DNA of 64,000 nt, from the NCBI RefSeq assembly GCF_004362215.1, contig NZ_SNWR01000001.1, positions 1,426,001 through 1,490,000 on the forward strand, given 5' to 3'. The position numbers and the translations under genes are program-made. The notes under the pieces are model-generated. The model was not told the origin of the DNA, searched no databases, and was given only the letters and a program-made list of their open reading frames with translations. The stretch is from Paractinoplanes brasiliensis. Its GTDB lineage: Bacteria > Actinomycetota > Actinomycetes > Mycobacteriales > Micromonosporaceae. This document shows positions 1 through 10,134 of the stretch, piece by piece. Numbering within the stretch: position 1 is the first letter of the stretch; each line of letters starts with the position of its first letter.

Positions 1-835
1 GCAGGTGGCGCATGGAGGCGGAATCGGGCCGGGTGAAGGCCGTGTACGTGCCCCGCTCGGCCGGCGGCAGGGAGTGGTCGAAGACGGAGAAGTCGCGGAT
101 GGACACCTCGGCGATCTGCATGCGGGCCGGGGCGACCGGGGGCGGTTTGGCCGCAGTGGACCAGCCCGGCGGGGCCAGCTCGGGGTCGTCGAGGTCGACC
201 AGCAGGCTGTGGGTGGAGTCGGTGGCCAGGGCCAGCGAGTAGGGGTCGGTGACGCTGGTCGTGACGACGCGCTGGGCCTGCGGGTGCCAGACCTGGACGC
301 GGTAACGGTAGTAGCGGCCCATCCACTTCGGTTTGATCGCCGCCGACCAGACGCCGGTGAGGTCGTCGCGCAGCATGGGCAGCAGTTTCGGCTCGTCGGC
401 TGGGGTGCGGAACAGTTCCAGCTCGACCGTGCGCGCGGTGGGGGCCCACACCGACAGGCGGGGACGGTCGTCGTCGAGGACCAGGCCGAGGCAGGCGTCG
501 GCGGCGTCCGCGTACAGGTCGTCGAGGACGCCGGCGAGCTGGACCCCGGTGCGGACCGTGATCTCGCCGTCGGAGTCGCGGCCGGTCACGAGCAGCCGAT
601 CGCGCAGCAGCTCGCCCAGGGCGGCGTCGGCCATCTCGCGTACGGAGAAAGCCTTGTGGGCCCGCAGGTGGGGGAAGCGCCGGCTCTGCGCCTGGAACAG
701 CCCGCCGGGGCGCGGGGTGAGCGGCAGATCGCCCAGCAGGAACGTGCCGGCCCGGTCCACGATCGGGGCGGGCAGGGCGATCGTGGTGCGGTCGACGAAG
801 ACGGCCCACGAGGGCTCACGCTGGGAGGTGCTCAC
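1..835 (-). CDS. pulA: Pullulanase-type alpha-1,6-glucosidase, N-terminal part (cut by window edge)
   Basis: The minus-strand frame opens at GTG 835 (VSTSQREPSWAVFVDRTTIALP) and runs off the window start, giving about 278 residues. It shows the N-terminal modules of bacterial pullulanases: a strand-rich domain, then a CBM48-like segment with LSVWAPTARTVEL and GRYYRYRVQVW, then TDPYSLALATDSTHSLLVDLDDPELAPPGW, and the lead into the GH13 barrel (QIAEVSIRDFSVFD). The family debranches alpha-1,6 linkages in glycogen or starch. The catalytic barrel lies outside the window. An in-frame stop just upstream fixes GTG 835 as the first usable start; no good Shine-Dalgarno sequence is visible. It is divergent from acnA. 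Confidence 0.85.
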   Translation of the reverse strand, partial: MSTSQREPSWAVFVDRTTIALPAPIVDRAGTFLLGDLPLTPRPGGLFQAQSRRFPHLRAHKAFSVREMADAALGELLRDRLLVTGRDSDGEITVRTGVQLAGVLDDLYADAADACLGLVLDDDRPRLSVWAPTARTVELELFRTPADEPKLLPMLRDDLTGVWSAAIKPKWMGRYYRYRVQVWHPQAQRVVTTSVTDPYSLALATDSTHSLLVDLDDPELAPPGWSTAAKPPPVAPARMQIAEVSIRDFSVFDHSLPPAERGTYTAFTRPDSASMRHL

Positions 836-950
836 CGGGTCATAGTGGCAGCCGGGTACGACATTTTCAGTCCGCGCCGGCGACCGTCGTGTGCCGGGCC
901 CGCAAGGGGAGTAAAGGTGGGAGGTGCGGGCCCCGCCTTGCGCCGGCTTA

Positions 951-966
951 CAAGACGGACGTACGG
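951..966 (+). promoter_or_regulatory. Putative AcnR operator upstream of acnA
   Basis: CAAGACGGACGTACGG matches 10 of the 12 fixed positions of the corynebacterial AcnR site CAGNACnnncGTACTG (consensus recalled from the Corynebacterium glutamicum literature). The same 16-mer with one change occurs at 9437-9452, in front of acnR. It lies 104 bp before the acnA start, suiting a repressor site at a promoter. AcnR binding is inferred, not shown. Confidence 0.65.
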
Positions 967-989
967 TTTACGAGAAACGTGAACCGAGA

Positions 990-1005
990 GTTAGGCAGGC
1001 CTAAC
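990..1005. promoter_or_regulatory. 16-bp palindrome in the acnA leader
   Basis: GTTAGGCAGGCCTAAC is two perfect 7-bp half sites (GTTAGGC/GCCTAAC) around AG, 64 bp before the acnA start and separate from the AcnR-like site. The half sites use the TTAGG/CCTAA words of DtxR/IdeR iron boxes, but the spacing is shorter than the 19-bp consensus, so iron control is only a guess. Some transcription factor is likely to bind here. Confidence 0.4.
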
Positions 1006-1069
1006 CCGAAGGTCGCCCTTTCGGTGCGAAAGACTTGAACGACAGTCGCTGGGTGTGAAGGAGATGACG

Positions 1070-3841
<2,772 letters not shown>

Positions 3842-3850
3842 CGATCCCCG

Positions 3851-3896
3851 CCGAACCCCCGCCTTCCGCTCCCGGAGGGCGGGGGTTCGGCTTTTC
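3851..3896 (+). terminator. Intrinsic terminator after acnA
   Basis: CCGAACCCCCGCC (3851-3863) pairs perfectly with GGCGGGGGTTCGG (3878-3890) around a 14-nt loop, followed by CTTTT. It begins ten bases after the acnA stop, so acnA is probably transcribed alone. Confidence 0.85.
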
Positions 3897-4023
3897 GGCC
3901 GCGTCTTCACACTTCCTCCCCGCAACCTGCACCCGTTCTGACGGCCGGCGCTGTCACATGGAGGGGGTGCGGCGGTGCTGACAGGGCATGGACGTTGCAC
4001 TGTCGTGGGACAGGAAGGACAGC

Positions 4024-4536
4024 GTGGCCCGATCAGCGGATGAGGTGCGGCCCGACCTCGAGCAGGTGTTCCGCGACTCGTACCGGCGGGTCGTGGCCGT
4101 CGCCGCGCGGGTGCTGGGGTCGCGGGACGAGGCCGAGGACGTGGCCCAGGAGGTCTTCCTGACGTTCGGGCGCTCGGGGGTGCCGGCCGGCGAGGCGTTG
4201 CCCTGGCTGTCGGTCGCCGCTGCCCACACCGCGCTCAACCACATCCGTACGGGGAAACGCCGCGCCGGACGGGAGGAAGCAGCCCACCCACGCGACGCCA
4301 CCGTGCCCGACGTCGCCGAAGCGGTGGTCGCCCGCGAGGAGCGCCGGCGGGTGCGGGCCGCGCTGAGCCGGCTGCCCCGCAAACAGGCGGTCGCGCTCGT
4401 GCTGCGGCACAGCGGCCTGAGCTACACCGAGGTGGCGGCCGCCCTCGACGTCTCCCCCGGCAGCGTCGGCACGATCGTGCGGCGCGCCGAGTCCGCCCTG
4501 CGCAAGGAGTTGAACCGTCATGCGCCATCCGAGTGA
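4024..4536 (+). CDS. ECF-type RNA polymerase sigma factor
   Basis: About 170 residues from GTG 4024 (VARSADEVRPDLEQVFRDSYRR). Region 2 is seen as VVAVAARVLGSRDEAEDVAQEVFLTF, and region 4 as ALSRLPRKQAVALVLRHSGLSYTEVAAALDVSPGSVGTIVRRAESALRKEL, a clear HTH of the sigma-70 ECF family. GGAAGGA lies five bases before GTG 4024; ATG 3988 in the same frame is an alternative start with a poorer ribosome site. It overlaps the following anti-sigma-like gene by 17 bp, the usual sigma/anti-sigma arrangement. The inducing signal is not evident. Confidence 0.9.
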   Translation: MARSADEVRPDLEQVFRDSYRRVVAVAARVLGSRDEAEDVAQEVFLTFGRSGVPAGEALPWLSVAAAHTALNHIRTGKRRAGREEAAHPRDATVPDVAEAVVAREERRRVRAALSRLPRKQAVALVLRHSGLSYTEVAAALDVSPGSVGTIVRRAESALRKELNRHAPSE

Positions 4537-5572
4537 GGGTGTGCTGCGCCGGCTCGTGGACGAGCCCGCCGGCGTCACCGACACCGACCGCGAACACGTC
4601 GCCGATTGCCCCGCCTGCCGGGACGGGCTGGCTGACGCTCGCCGGGATGCTGAGTTCGCGGCGAACGCTCTCTACGCCGAGGCCGACGTCAACCCCGACG
4701 TGGCCTGGCTGACATTTGCCGATAAGTCAGTGCATAGTGCGGCACGAGCGCGCACCTACCGGCGCTGGGCGACAAAACGGACGCCACTGGTGGCCGGACT
4801 GGCGGCCCTGGTCCTGCTCGCCGGGGCGGGCACAGCCGCCGCCACCGACTGGCTGCAGATCTTCCGCACCGAGAAGATCGCCCCCGTTCCCGTACGCCAG
4901 GCCGACCTGATGGCGATCCCCGACCTGTCCTCGTGGGGCGACGTCGAGATCACCGAACGCCCCAAGATCCACCCAGTCGCCGGCCGGGCGGCCGCCGAGA
5001 AGGAGACCGGGCTCGCCCTGCCCGACGTCACCGAGCTGCCCCGCGGTGTCACCGGCGACCCGCAGTACCAGGCGGGACAACGGATCACCGCCACGTTCAC
5101 GTTCCGGGCCGGCAAGGTCAGGGCGTTCGCCGCCGACGCTCCCCCGATGCCCGCGGGCCTCGACGGCAGCAAGTTCCGCCTGACCGCCGGCCCGGGCGCG
5201 GCCGCGGTGTGGTCGAGCAACCAGGGCGTGCCGTCGCTGATCGTGGCGCGGGCGGTCGCCCCCACGGCGTACTCGACCGGGGTTCCGTTCGCGACCGCCC
5301 GCGACTATCTGCTGTCGCTCTCGGGTCTGCCCGCCGAAGTGGCCAACCAGCTCCGCAGCTTCTCGGCCGACGGCCGGACGCTCCCGCTGCACGTCATGCC
5401 CGAGAAGCTGACCAGCAAGCCCGCCGACGTGAACGGCAGGCCGGCGACCGTGCTCAGCTCGACCGATCAGGTGCTGGCGGCCGTGGTCTGGGTCGACGAC
5501 GGCAGGGTCACGCTGGTGGCCGGGTCGCTGAGCCCCGGCGAGGTGCTGACGGTGGCCCGGGGGCTCAAGTGA
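4520..5572 (+). CDS. Anti-sigma factor-like single-pass membrane protein
   Basis: 350 residues starting inside the sigma gene (ATG 4520). The N-terminus has a zinc-finger anti-sigma signature, HVADCPAC (His and two Cys near residues 26-33). A basic stretch (RARTYRRWATKRTP) and one membrane segment (LVAGLAALVLLAGAGTAAA, about 91-110) follow. The remaining 240 or so residues would lie outside the membrane and resemble no domain I recognise; they may sense the signal. The gene overlaps the ABC ATPase gene at GTGA, so exporter expression is coupled to the regulator. The anti-sigma role is inferred from the HxxxCxxC finger and gene order. Confidence 0.75.
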   Translation: MRHPSEGVLRRLVDEPAGVTDTDREHVADCPACRDGLADARRDAEFAANALYAEADVNPDVAWLTFADKSVHSAARARTYRRWATKRTPLVAGLAALVLLAGAGTAAATDWLQIFRTEKIAPVPVRQADLMAIPDLSSWGDVEITERPKIHPVAGRAAAEKETGLALPDVTELPRGVTGDPQYQAGQRITATFTFRAGKVRAFAADAPPMPAGLDGSKFRLTAGPGAAAVWSSNQGVPSLIVARAVAPTAYSTGVPFATARDYLLSLSGLPAEVANQLRSFSADGRTLPLHVMPEKLTSKPADVNGRPATVLSSTDQVLAAVVWVDDGRVTLVAGSLSPGEVLTVARGLK

Positions 5573-6438
5573 GCGCCGCCGTCTGGGCCTCCGGGCTGCG
5601 CAAACGCTACCGGAAAAGGCAGGCCGTGGACGGCGTGTCGTTCGAGGTGGGCCGCGGTGAGGTGGTCGGGCTGCTCGGCCCGAACGGCGCCGGCAAGACC
5701 ACCGTCATCAAGATGCTGCTGGGCCTGGCACGCCCGGACGCCGGCGAGGTGATGCTGCTGGGCCGGCCGGGCGCCGATCCCCGGTCGCGGGCGCGGGTCG
5801 GGTACCTGCCGGAGCTGTTCCGCTACCAGCCGTGGCTGACCGCCGCCGAGGTGCTTCGGCTGCACGCGCGGCTGGCCTCGGTCCCGGCCGACGAGGAGCC
5901 GCTCGGGCTGGTCGGTCTGGCGGATCGCGCCGACGACCGGGTCGGTGGGTTCTCCAAGGGCATGCAGCAGCGTCTCGGCCTGGCGGTCGCGCTGGTCGCC
6001 CGGCCCGAGCTGGTGGTGCTCGACGAGCCGACCAGCGCCCTCGATCCGATCGGCCGGGCCGACGTACGGGATCTGCTCCTGACCCTGCGCGAGAAGGGGG
6101 TGGCCGTGCTCCTCAACTCGCATCTGATCGGCGAGGTGGAGCGGGTGTGCGACCGGGTTGTCATCCTCGACCACGGGCGGGTGGCCGCCTCGGGCACGCT
6201 TCCCGAACTGCTGGGACGGCAGGAGCTGCGGCTGACGTTGTCGGACCTGTCCGACGCGGCCCGTGCGCGGCTCGGCGACTTCACGCAGGACGGAGCCACG
6301 TACGTGATCGACGGGGACATCGACGTGCCCGAGCTGATCGCCGATCTGGTCAAGCTCGACGTACGCGTCCACGCCGTGGAGCCGAGCCGGATCAGCCTCG
6401 AGGAACGCCTGCTCGACATCATCCGGAGCGGATCATGA
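5569..6438 (+). CDS. ABC transporter ATP-binding protein
   Basis: 289 residues from GTG 5569, which overlaps the previous stop (GTGA). Walker A is GPNGAGKTT, the signature is FSKGMQQRLGL, Walker B is ELVVLDEPTSALDP, and the H-loop is LLNSHLIGEVERV. The degenerate signature and the C-terminal extension of about 80 residues fit CcmA/NatA-type export ATPases that pair with ABC-2 permeases. The permease gene follows with an ATGA overlap. The substrate is unknown. Confidence 0.92.
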   Translation: MSAAVWASGLRKRYRKRQAVDGVSFEVGRGEVVGLLGPNGAGKTTVIKMLLGLARPDAGEVMLLGRPGADPRSRARVGYLPELFRYQPWLTAAEVLRLHARLASVPADEEPLGLVGLADRADDRVGGFSKGMQQRLGLAVALVARPELVVLDEPTSALDPIGRADVRDLLLTLREKGVAVLLNSHLIGEVERVCDRVVILDHGRVAASGTLPELLGRQELRLTLSDLSDAARARLGDFTQDGATYVIDGDIDVPELIADLVKLDVRVHAVEPSRISLEERLLDIIRSGS

Positions 6439-7277
6439 CCGTTGTTCTCACCGTCGCCGGCTTGACCCTGCGCGAGGCCGCCCGCCGCCGGGTGCTGCGC
6501 TCGCTGGCCGTCCTGACGATCTTGCTGCTGGCGCTGAGCGCCTGGGGCTTCTCCCGCATCAACGCCGAGTTCGGCGGCCTGACCAGCGGCGAGGCCAAGC
6601 TGGCAGCGGCGATCGTGCTCAACCTGGTGATGTTCGGGCTGAGCCTGATCGCCGCGCTGGGCACGGCTTTCCTGGCCGGTCCGACCCTGGCCGGCGAGAC
6701 CGAGTCGGGCATCGCGCTGGCTGTGCTGGCCCGGCCGGTGCGCCGCGCGCAGGTGCTGGCGGGCAAGTGGCTGGGCCTGGTCGCCTTCGGCACCGGGTTC
6801 GTGGCCGTCGCCGGCGCCGCGCAGCTGGTGATCGTCAAGCTGACCACCGGCTACTCGGCGCCCAGTCCGGCCTCGGGGCTCGCCCTGCTCTCCGGTCAGG
6901 CGATAGCGCTGCTCACGCTCGGGTTGCTGCTGTCGACGGTGATCTCGCCGATGGCCTCGGGCATCGTGGCGGTCGGCCTGTTCGGGGCCACCTGGATCGC
7001 GGGCGTGGTCGGCGGCGTCGGCGGCGCGCTCGGCAACGACAGCGTCCGCAAGGTCGGCACGGTCTCGCAGATGCTGCTGCCCACCGACGGTCTGTGGCGC
7101 GGGGCGATGCGCTCGTTCCAGGACCCGTCGCTGCTGACCCAGTTCAGCGAGGCCTTCGAGGGGCACCCGTTCCTCAGCTCGGCCCCGCTGACCGGCGCGT
7201 ACCTGGTGTGGGCGGTGGTGTGGACAGTTGTGATGCTGGCGCTGGCCGGGCTGGCCTTCCAGCGGCGAGATCTCTGA
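6435..7277 (+). CDS. ABC-2 type transporter permease
   Basis: 280 residues, start ATG 6435 overlapping the ATPase stop. Six hydrophobic segments are visible: SLAVLTILLLALSAWGF, AIVLNLVMFGLSLIAALGTAF, WLGLVAFGTGFVAVAGAAQL, AIALLTLGLLLSTVI, GIVAVGLFGATWIAGVVGG and YLVWAVVWTVVMLALAGL. The motif ETESGIALAVLARPVRRAQVLAGKWLGL is the conserved ABC-2 region between the second and third segments. It forms an exporter with the upstream ATPase. Four genes from the sigma factor to here overlap in sequence, so they should be one operon. Confidence 0.9.
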   Translation: MTVVLTVAGLTLREAARRRVLRSLAVLTILLLALSAWGFSRINAEFGGLTSGEAKLAAAIVLNLVMFGLSLIAALGTAFLAGPTLAGETESGIALAVLARPVRRAQVLAGKWLGLVAFGTGFVAVAGAAQLVIVKLTTGYSAPSPASGLALLSGQAIALLTLGLLLSTVISPMASGIVAVGLFGATWIAGVVGGVGGALGNDSVRKVGTVSQMLLPTDGLWRGAMRSFQDPSLLTQFSEAFEGHPFLSSAPLTGAYLVWAVVWTVVMLALAGLAFQRRDL

Positions 7278-7303
7278 CCGCGCGGCGAGGATAGGCTTCG
7301 CGC

Positions 7304-7549
7304 ATGGATGACAAGACTGTGCTGAGCCGGATCCACGGCCTGGTCGATGAGGAGCACAAGCTGCGCACGCAGCTGGGCAAGGGCGAGATCTCCTCGGACG
7401 AGGAGCACGCCCGGCTCAAGGAGTTGGAAGAGGCCCTGGACCAGTGCTGGGACCTGCTTCGCCGTCGTCGCGCCGCCCGCGAGGTGGGCAACGACCCCAA
7501 CGCCGAGCAGGCGCACAGCGTCAGCGAGGTCGAGGGCTACCTGCAGTGA
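7304..7549 (+). CDS. DUF2630 family protein
   Basis: 81 residues: MDDKTVLSRIHGLVDEEHKLRTQ..., a short, highly charged helical protein ending HSVSEVEGYLQ. This matches the small actinobacterial DUF2630 family, whose function is not known. No membrane segment or catalytic motif is visible. It lies 26 bp after the ABC permease and is convergent with the RIO kinase gene. Confidence 0.85.
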   Translation: MDDKTVLSRIHGLVDEEHKLRTQLGKGEISSDEEHARLKELEEALDQCWDLLRRRRAAREVGNDPNAEQAHSVSEVEGYLQ

Positions 7550-7598
7550 ACCGGCCGGGCCGCGGACGGTGCAGAAACACCGGCCGCGGCCCCGGTGG

Positions 7599-8516
7599 TC
7601 ATCTCAGGCCGGCCTCGTAGAGCAGCCTGTCCAGCAGCTCGTCGATGTCGACCGTCAGGCCCCGCTGGGTGAACCAGGCCCCGACGTTGCGGACGTCGCG
7701 GGCGATGAAGTCGGCGCCCTGCGGGTTGGCCACCACGTCCACGATCTGCGGCAGGTCGATGAGCACCAGCCGGCCCTCGTGCACGAGGATGTTGTAGGGC
7801 GAGAGGTCGCCGTGCGCCACCTGCGCGCGGGCCAGCACAGACAACGCGTCGGTCATCTGCGTCCACAGGCCGGCCAGCGTGTCCGGGTCGGCCCGCACCT
7901 GTGCGAGCCGGGGCGCCGCCTCGCCGGTCTCCCAGTCGCCGATGAACTCGAGCATGAGCTCGGTGCCGATCAGCTGCACCGGGTAGGGCACCCGCACCAG
8001 GCCGCTCTCCTGGCCGACCTGCCAGAGGTGGCTGAGCGCGCCGAACTCGGCCACCGCCCACTGGCCGGCGATCATCTCCTTGCCGAACGAGGTGCGGTTG
8101 GTCATGGCCCGCATCTCGCGTGACCGGCGGACCCGGCGTCCCTCGAGGTAGCCGGCGTCGCGGTGGAACAGCCGGTGGTCGCCGTCGCGGTAGCGCTTGG
8201 CGGCCAGCATGCTGACCTTGTCGGTGCCGGGAACGGCCCGGCGTACGAGGTGGACGTCGGCTTCCTTGCCGGTCTTGAGCATGCCGAGTTCGGTGTCTAC
8301 CGCGCCGTACTCGGTGCGCACCCAGTCGGGGCGGGGCTCGGGGCCCTTGAGGGAACCGTCCCACGTCGACCAGCGGTCACCGACCTCGGGCAGGTCGGGG
8401 TCTTCCTTCAGCTGCGGCGCGGGGCGCCCGCGCTTCAGAAAGTCTGGTTCGTCGTCGTCGAACTTGCGGCGGCCGCGGCGCATGGTGGCCGGGCCGAAAG
8501 AGTCGTGCTCGCGCAC
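7599..8516 (-). CDS. RIO-type serine/threonine protein kinase
   Basis: 305 residues. RIO-kinase motifs: MLKTGKEADVHLV (flexible loop), AAKRYRDGD (ATP lysine), catalytic loop AHGDLSPYNILV (HxDLxxxN), and metal-binding LIDLPQIVD. Bacterial RIO kinases are poorly characterised ATP-dependent kinases or ATPases; the substrate is unknown. GTG 8516 is chosen because AAGGAG lies eight bases before it (8525-8530). The N-terminal 50 residues are charged and probably disordered. The leader is unusual: a second start with a perfect Shine-Dalgarno site at 8581 opens an overlapping ORF, and the two ribosome sites flank a long hairpin (see the separate entry). Confidence 0.9.
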   Translation of the reverse strand: MREHDSFGPATMRRGRRKFDDDEPDFLKRGRPAPQLKEDPDLPEVGDRWSTWDGSLKGPEPRPDWVRTEYGAVDTELGMLKTGKEADVHLVRRAVPGTDKVSMLAAKRYRDGDHRLFHRDAGYLEGRRVRRSREMRAMTNRTSFGKEMIAGQWAVAEFGALSHLWQVGQESGLVRVPYPVQLIGTELMLEFIGDWETGEAAPRLAQVRADPDTLAGLWTQMTDALSVLARAQVAHGDLSPYNILVHEGRLVLIDLPQIVDVVANPQGADFIARDVRNVGAWFTQRGLTVDIDELLDRLLYEAGLR

Positions 8517-8581
8517 TGCGGGGTCTCCTTGGAGAGAGAAGAAAAGAGGTTTCGGGCGGCAGGCATCACAACGACAGCCAT
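8435..8581 (-). CDS. Possible short upstream ORF overlapping the RIO kinase start
   Basis: 48 codons (MAVVVMPAARNLFSSLSKETPQC...) starting at ATG 8581, eight bases after AGGAGG (AAGGAGGT at 8589-8596). It runs across the RIO kinase start in another frame and stops 80 bp inside that gene. The strong ribosome site argues that something is translated here; the peptide itself resembles nothing I know. It may be a leader peptide that controls RIO kinase translation. Confidence 0.4.
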   Translation of the reverse strand: MAVVVMPAARNLFSSLSKETPQCASTTLSARPPCAAAAASSTTTNQTF

Positions 8582-8603
8582 GGACTCGACCTCCTTCTCT
8601 CTC
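8532..8603 (-). promoter_or_regulatory. Leader hairpin sequestering a ribosome-binding site
   Basis: In the minus-strand transcript, GAGAGAGAAGGAGGT (8603-8589), which contains the Shine-Dalgarno site of the short ORF, can pair with ACCTC-TTTT-CTTCTCTCTC (8550-8532): fifteen base pairs with one 4-nt bulge. The loop holds the short ORF's start codon. The RIO kinase ribosome site begins two bases after the 3' arm. This geometry suggests translational control; no ligand is known. Confidence 0.45.
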
Positions 8604-8652
8604 GTTCGGACGACGCCACTCTCCCGGAGGGCGGCGGTCGCGCGCAACCTGT

Positions 8653-9303
8653 TTACCGGGCGGCGGCCATGATGGCCGAGATCCCCTGGATCACGTTGCC
8701 GACGATCTTGGTGGGGGCGAACCGGTTGTCGACCCACTCGCGCCCCCGGTGCAGCCACACGCTGGGCAGACCCATCGCCGCGGCGCCGCCGATGTCGGCC
8801 TCGGGGCTGTCGCCTACCACCCAGGCGCCGCCGAGCCGCATCCGCACCCGCTGGGCGGCCATCGCGAAGATGCGCGGGTTGGGCTTGCTCACCCCGGCCC
8901 GCTCCGAGATCACCCAGTCGGCGACATAACGATCCAGACCCGTACGCCGGATGCGGCTGTCCTGGATCTCGGCCCGGCCGTTGGTCACCACCACGGGGAC
9001 GAGCCCGGCGTCGCCGGCGATCTGCAGCGCGCAGCCCACCATCGGGTCGAGTTTCTCGTACGCCGGCGGGCCCTCGTGCAGCTCGTCGACGAGGTCGATC
9101 GACGGGACGGCGAGCCGGTAGCGGTCGCGGATCAGGTCGGCGAGGTCCCAGCGCGAGGTCAGGCCGTCGGCGTCGACCGAGAGTAACCAGTCGAGGTCGT
9201 CCGGTGGCGCCCCGATCTCGTCGAGAAAACCCTTCGCCCACAGCCTGAAGGCACCACTGCGGTCGAGCAGGGTGTCGTCGAGAGCTATCAGGACGAGGGG
9301 CAC
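8653..9303 (-). CDS. HAD-superfamily hydrolase-like protein lacking the nucleophile Asp
   Basis: 216 residues with a HAD fold: motif II VVVTNGRAE (Thr107), motif III Lys140 in GVSKPNPRIF, motif IV GDSPEADIG (Asp165, Asp170) and a helical cap between. Motif I reads VLIALDDTLLDR, whereas active members read DxDxT; the first Asp, the phosphoryl-accepting nucleophile, is Ala7 (codon GCT). Unless this is a sequencing error, the protein should not work as a standard HAD phosphatase. The start is GTG 9303 with no clear ribosome site, so the message may be leaderless. It is divergent from acnR. Confidence 0.85.
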   Translation of the reverse strand: MPLVLIALDDTLLDRSGAFRLWAKGFLDEIGAPPDDLDWLLSVDADGLTSRWDLADLIRDRYRLAVPSIDLVDELHEGPPAYEKLDPMVGCALQIAGDAGLVPVVVTNGRAEIQDSRIRRTGLDRYVADWVISERAGVSKPNPRIFAMAAQRVRMRLGGAWVVGDSPEADIGGAAAMGLPSVWLHRGREWVDNRFAPTKIVGNVIQGISAIMAAAR

Positions 9304-9436
9304 CCGGGCACTTTACGTGAGCGGAAGGGGCAACGAGTAGTCCAGTGTTGTAAACAACTTACGGCCGGGTTGGGGGAATTCGCGCTATCCGTCCGTTCAC
9401 TGCTGCTCACCGGCGGTGCCGCACCCGCAGCGTTGC

Positions 9437-9452
9437 CAAGACGTACGTACGG
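9437..9452 (+). promoter_or_regulatory. Putative AcnR operator upstream of acnR
   Basis: CAAGACGTACGTACGG differs at one base from the site at 951-966 upstream of acnA and matches 10 of 12 fixed positions of the recalled AcnR consensus. It ends 38 bp before the acnR start, implying autoregulation. Confidence 0.65.
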
Positions 9453-9490
9453 ATTGCATGCGAAAGGGGGCACGTGACACGATCCACTAC

Positions 9491-10069
9491 GTGCCCCGTG
9501 TCAGTCAGGACCAGCTCGACGCCCGCCGCCACGAGATCCTCGCGGCCGCGCGCGACTGTTTCGCGCGGTTCGGCTACGAGGGTGCGACGGTGCGGCGCCT
9601 CGAGGACGCAACCGGGCTGTCCCGCGGCGCGATTTTCCACCATTTCCGCGACAAGGAATCGCTGTTCCTGGCCGTGGCCGAGGACGACGCGGCCGCGATG
9701 GTCGAGACGGTCGCCCGCAACGGCCTCGTTCAGGTGATGCGTGACCTGCTGGCCCGCGCCGGCGGCAGCGAGGGCGACACGGCCGGCTGGCTCGGCACCC
9801 AGCTGGAGGTGTCGCGGCGGCTGCGCACCGACCCGGCGTTCGCCAAGCGGTGGGCCGAGCGCTCCGCCGCCATCGCCGACGCCACCCGCGAGCGGCTCCA
9901 GCGCCAGCGCGAGGCCGGTGTGCTGCGCGACGACGTGCCGGTCGAGGTGCTCACCCAGTTCCTCGAACTGGCCTACGACGGCCTCGTGCTGCACCTCGCG
10001 ACGGGCCGCCCGCCGGGTGAGCTGACCCGGGTCCTCGACGTGGTCGAGGAAGCTGTCCGAAGGGCCTGA
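9491..10069 (+). CDS. acnR: TetR-family aconitase repressor AcnR
   Basis: 192 residues. The N-terminal HTH reads ARDCFARFGYEGATVRRLEDATGLSRGAIFHHFRDKESLFLAVAEDDA, very close to corynebacterial AcnR and its mycobacterial homologue; the C-terminal half (LRTDPAFAKRWAERSAAIADATRERL, DDVPVEVLTQFLELAYDGL) also follows that family. In C. glutamicum AcnR represses acn. GTG 9491 gives VPRVSQDQLDARRHEIL, matching the mycobacterial N-terminus, so it is preferred to ATG 9458 or upstream starts. Unusually, it lies 5.6 kb from acnA instead of adjoining it, but both genes carry the same operator-like 16-mer. Confidence 0.88.
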   Translation: MPRVSQDQLDARRHEILAAARDCFARFGYEGATVRRLEDATGLSRGAIFHHFRDKESLFLAVAEDDAAAMVETVARNGLVQVMRDLLARAGGSEGDTAGWLGTQLEVSRRLRTDPAFAKRWAERSAAIADATRERLQRQREAGVLRDDVPVEVLTQFLELAYDGLVLHLATGRPPGELTRVLDVVEEAVRRA

Positions 10070-10134
10070 TCACAAGCCTTGCGCGCGCCTGCACAATGGG
10101 CCGTACCAGCCCCGTCCGCAGGAGGTCCAGCCCG

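Noticed and set aside
1..982. Plus-strand frames over the window start
   Set aside because: The minus strand reads a clear pullulanase; the plus frames are shadows.
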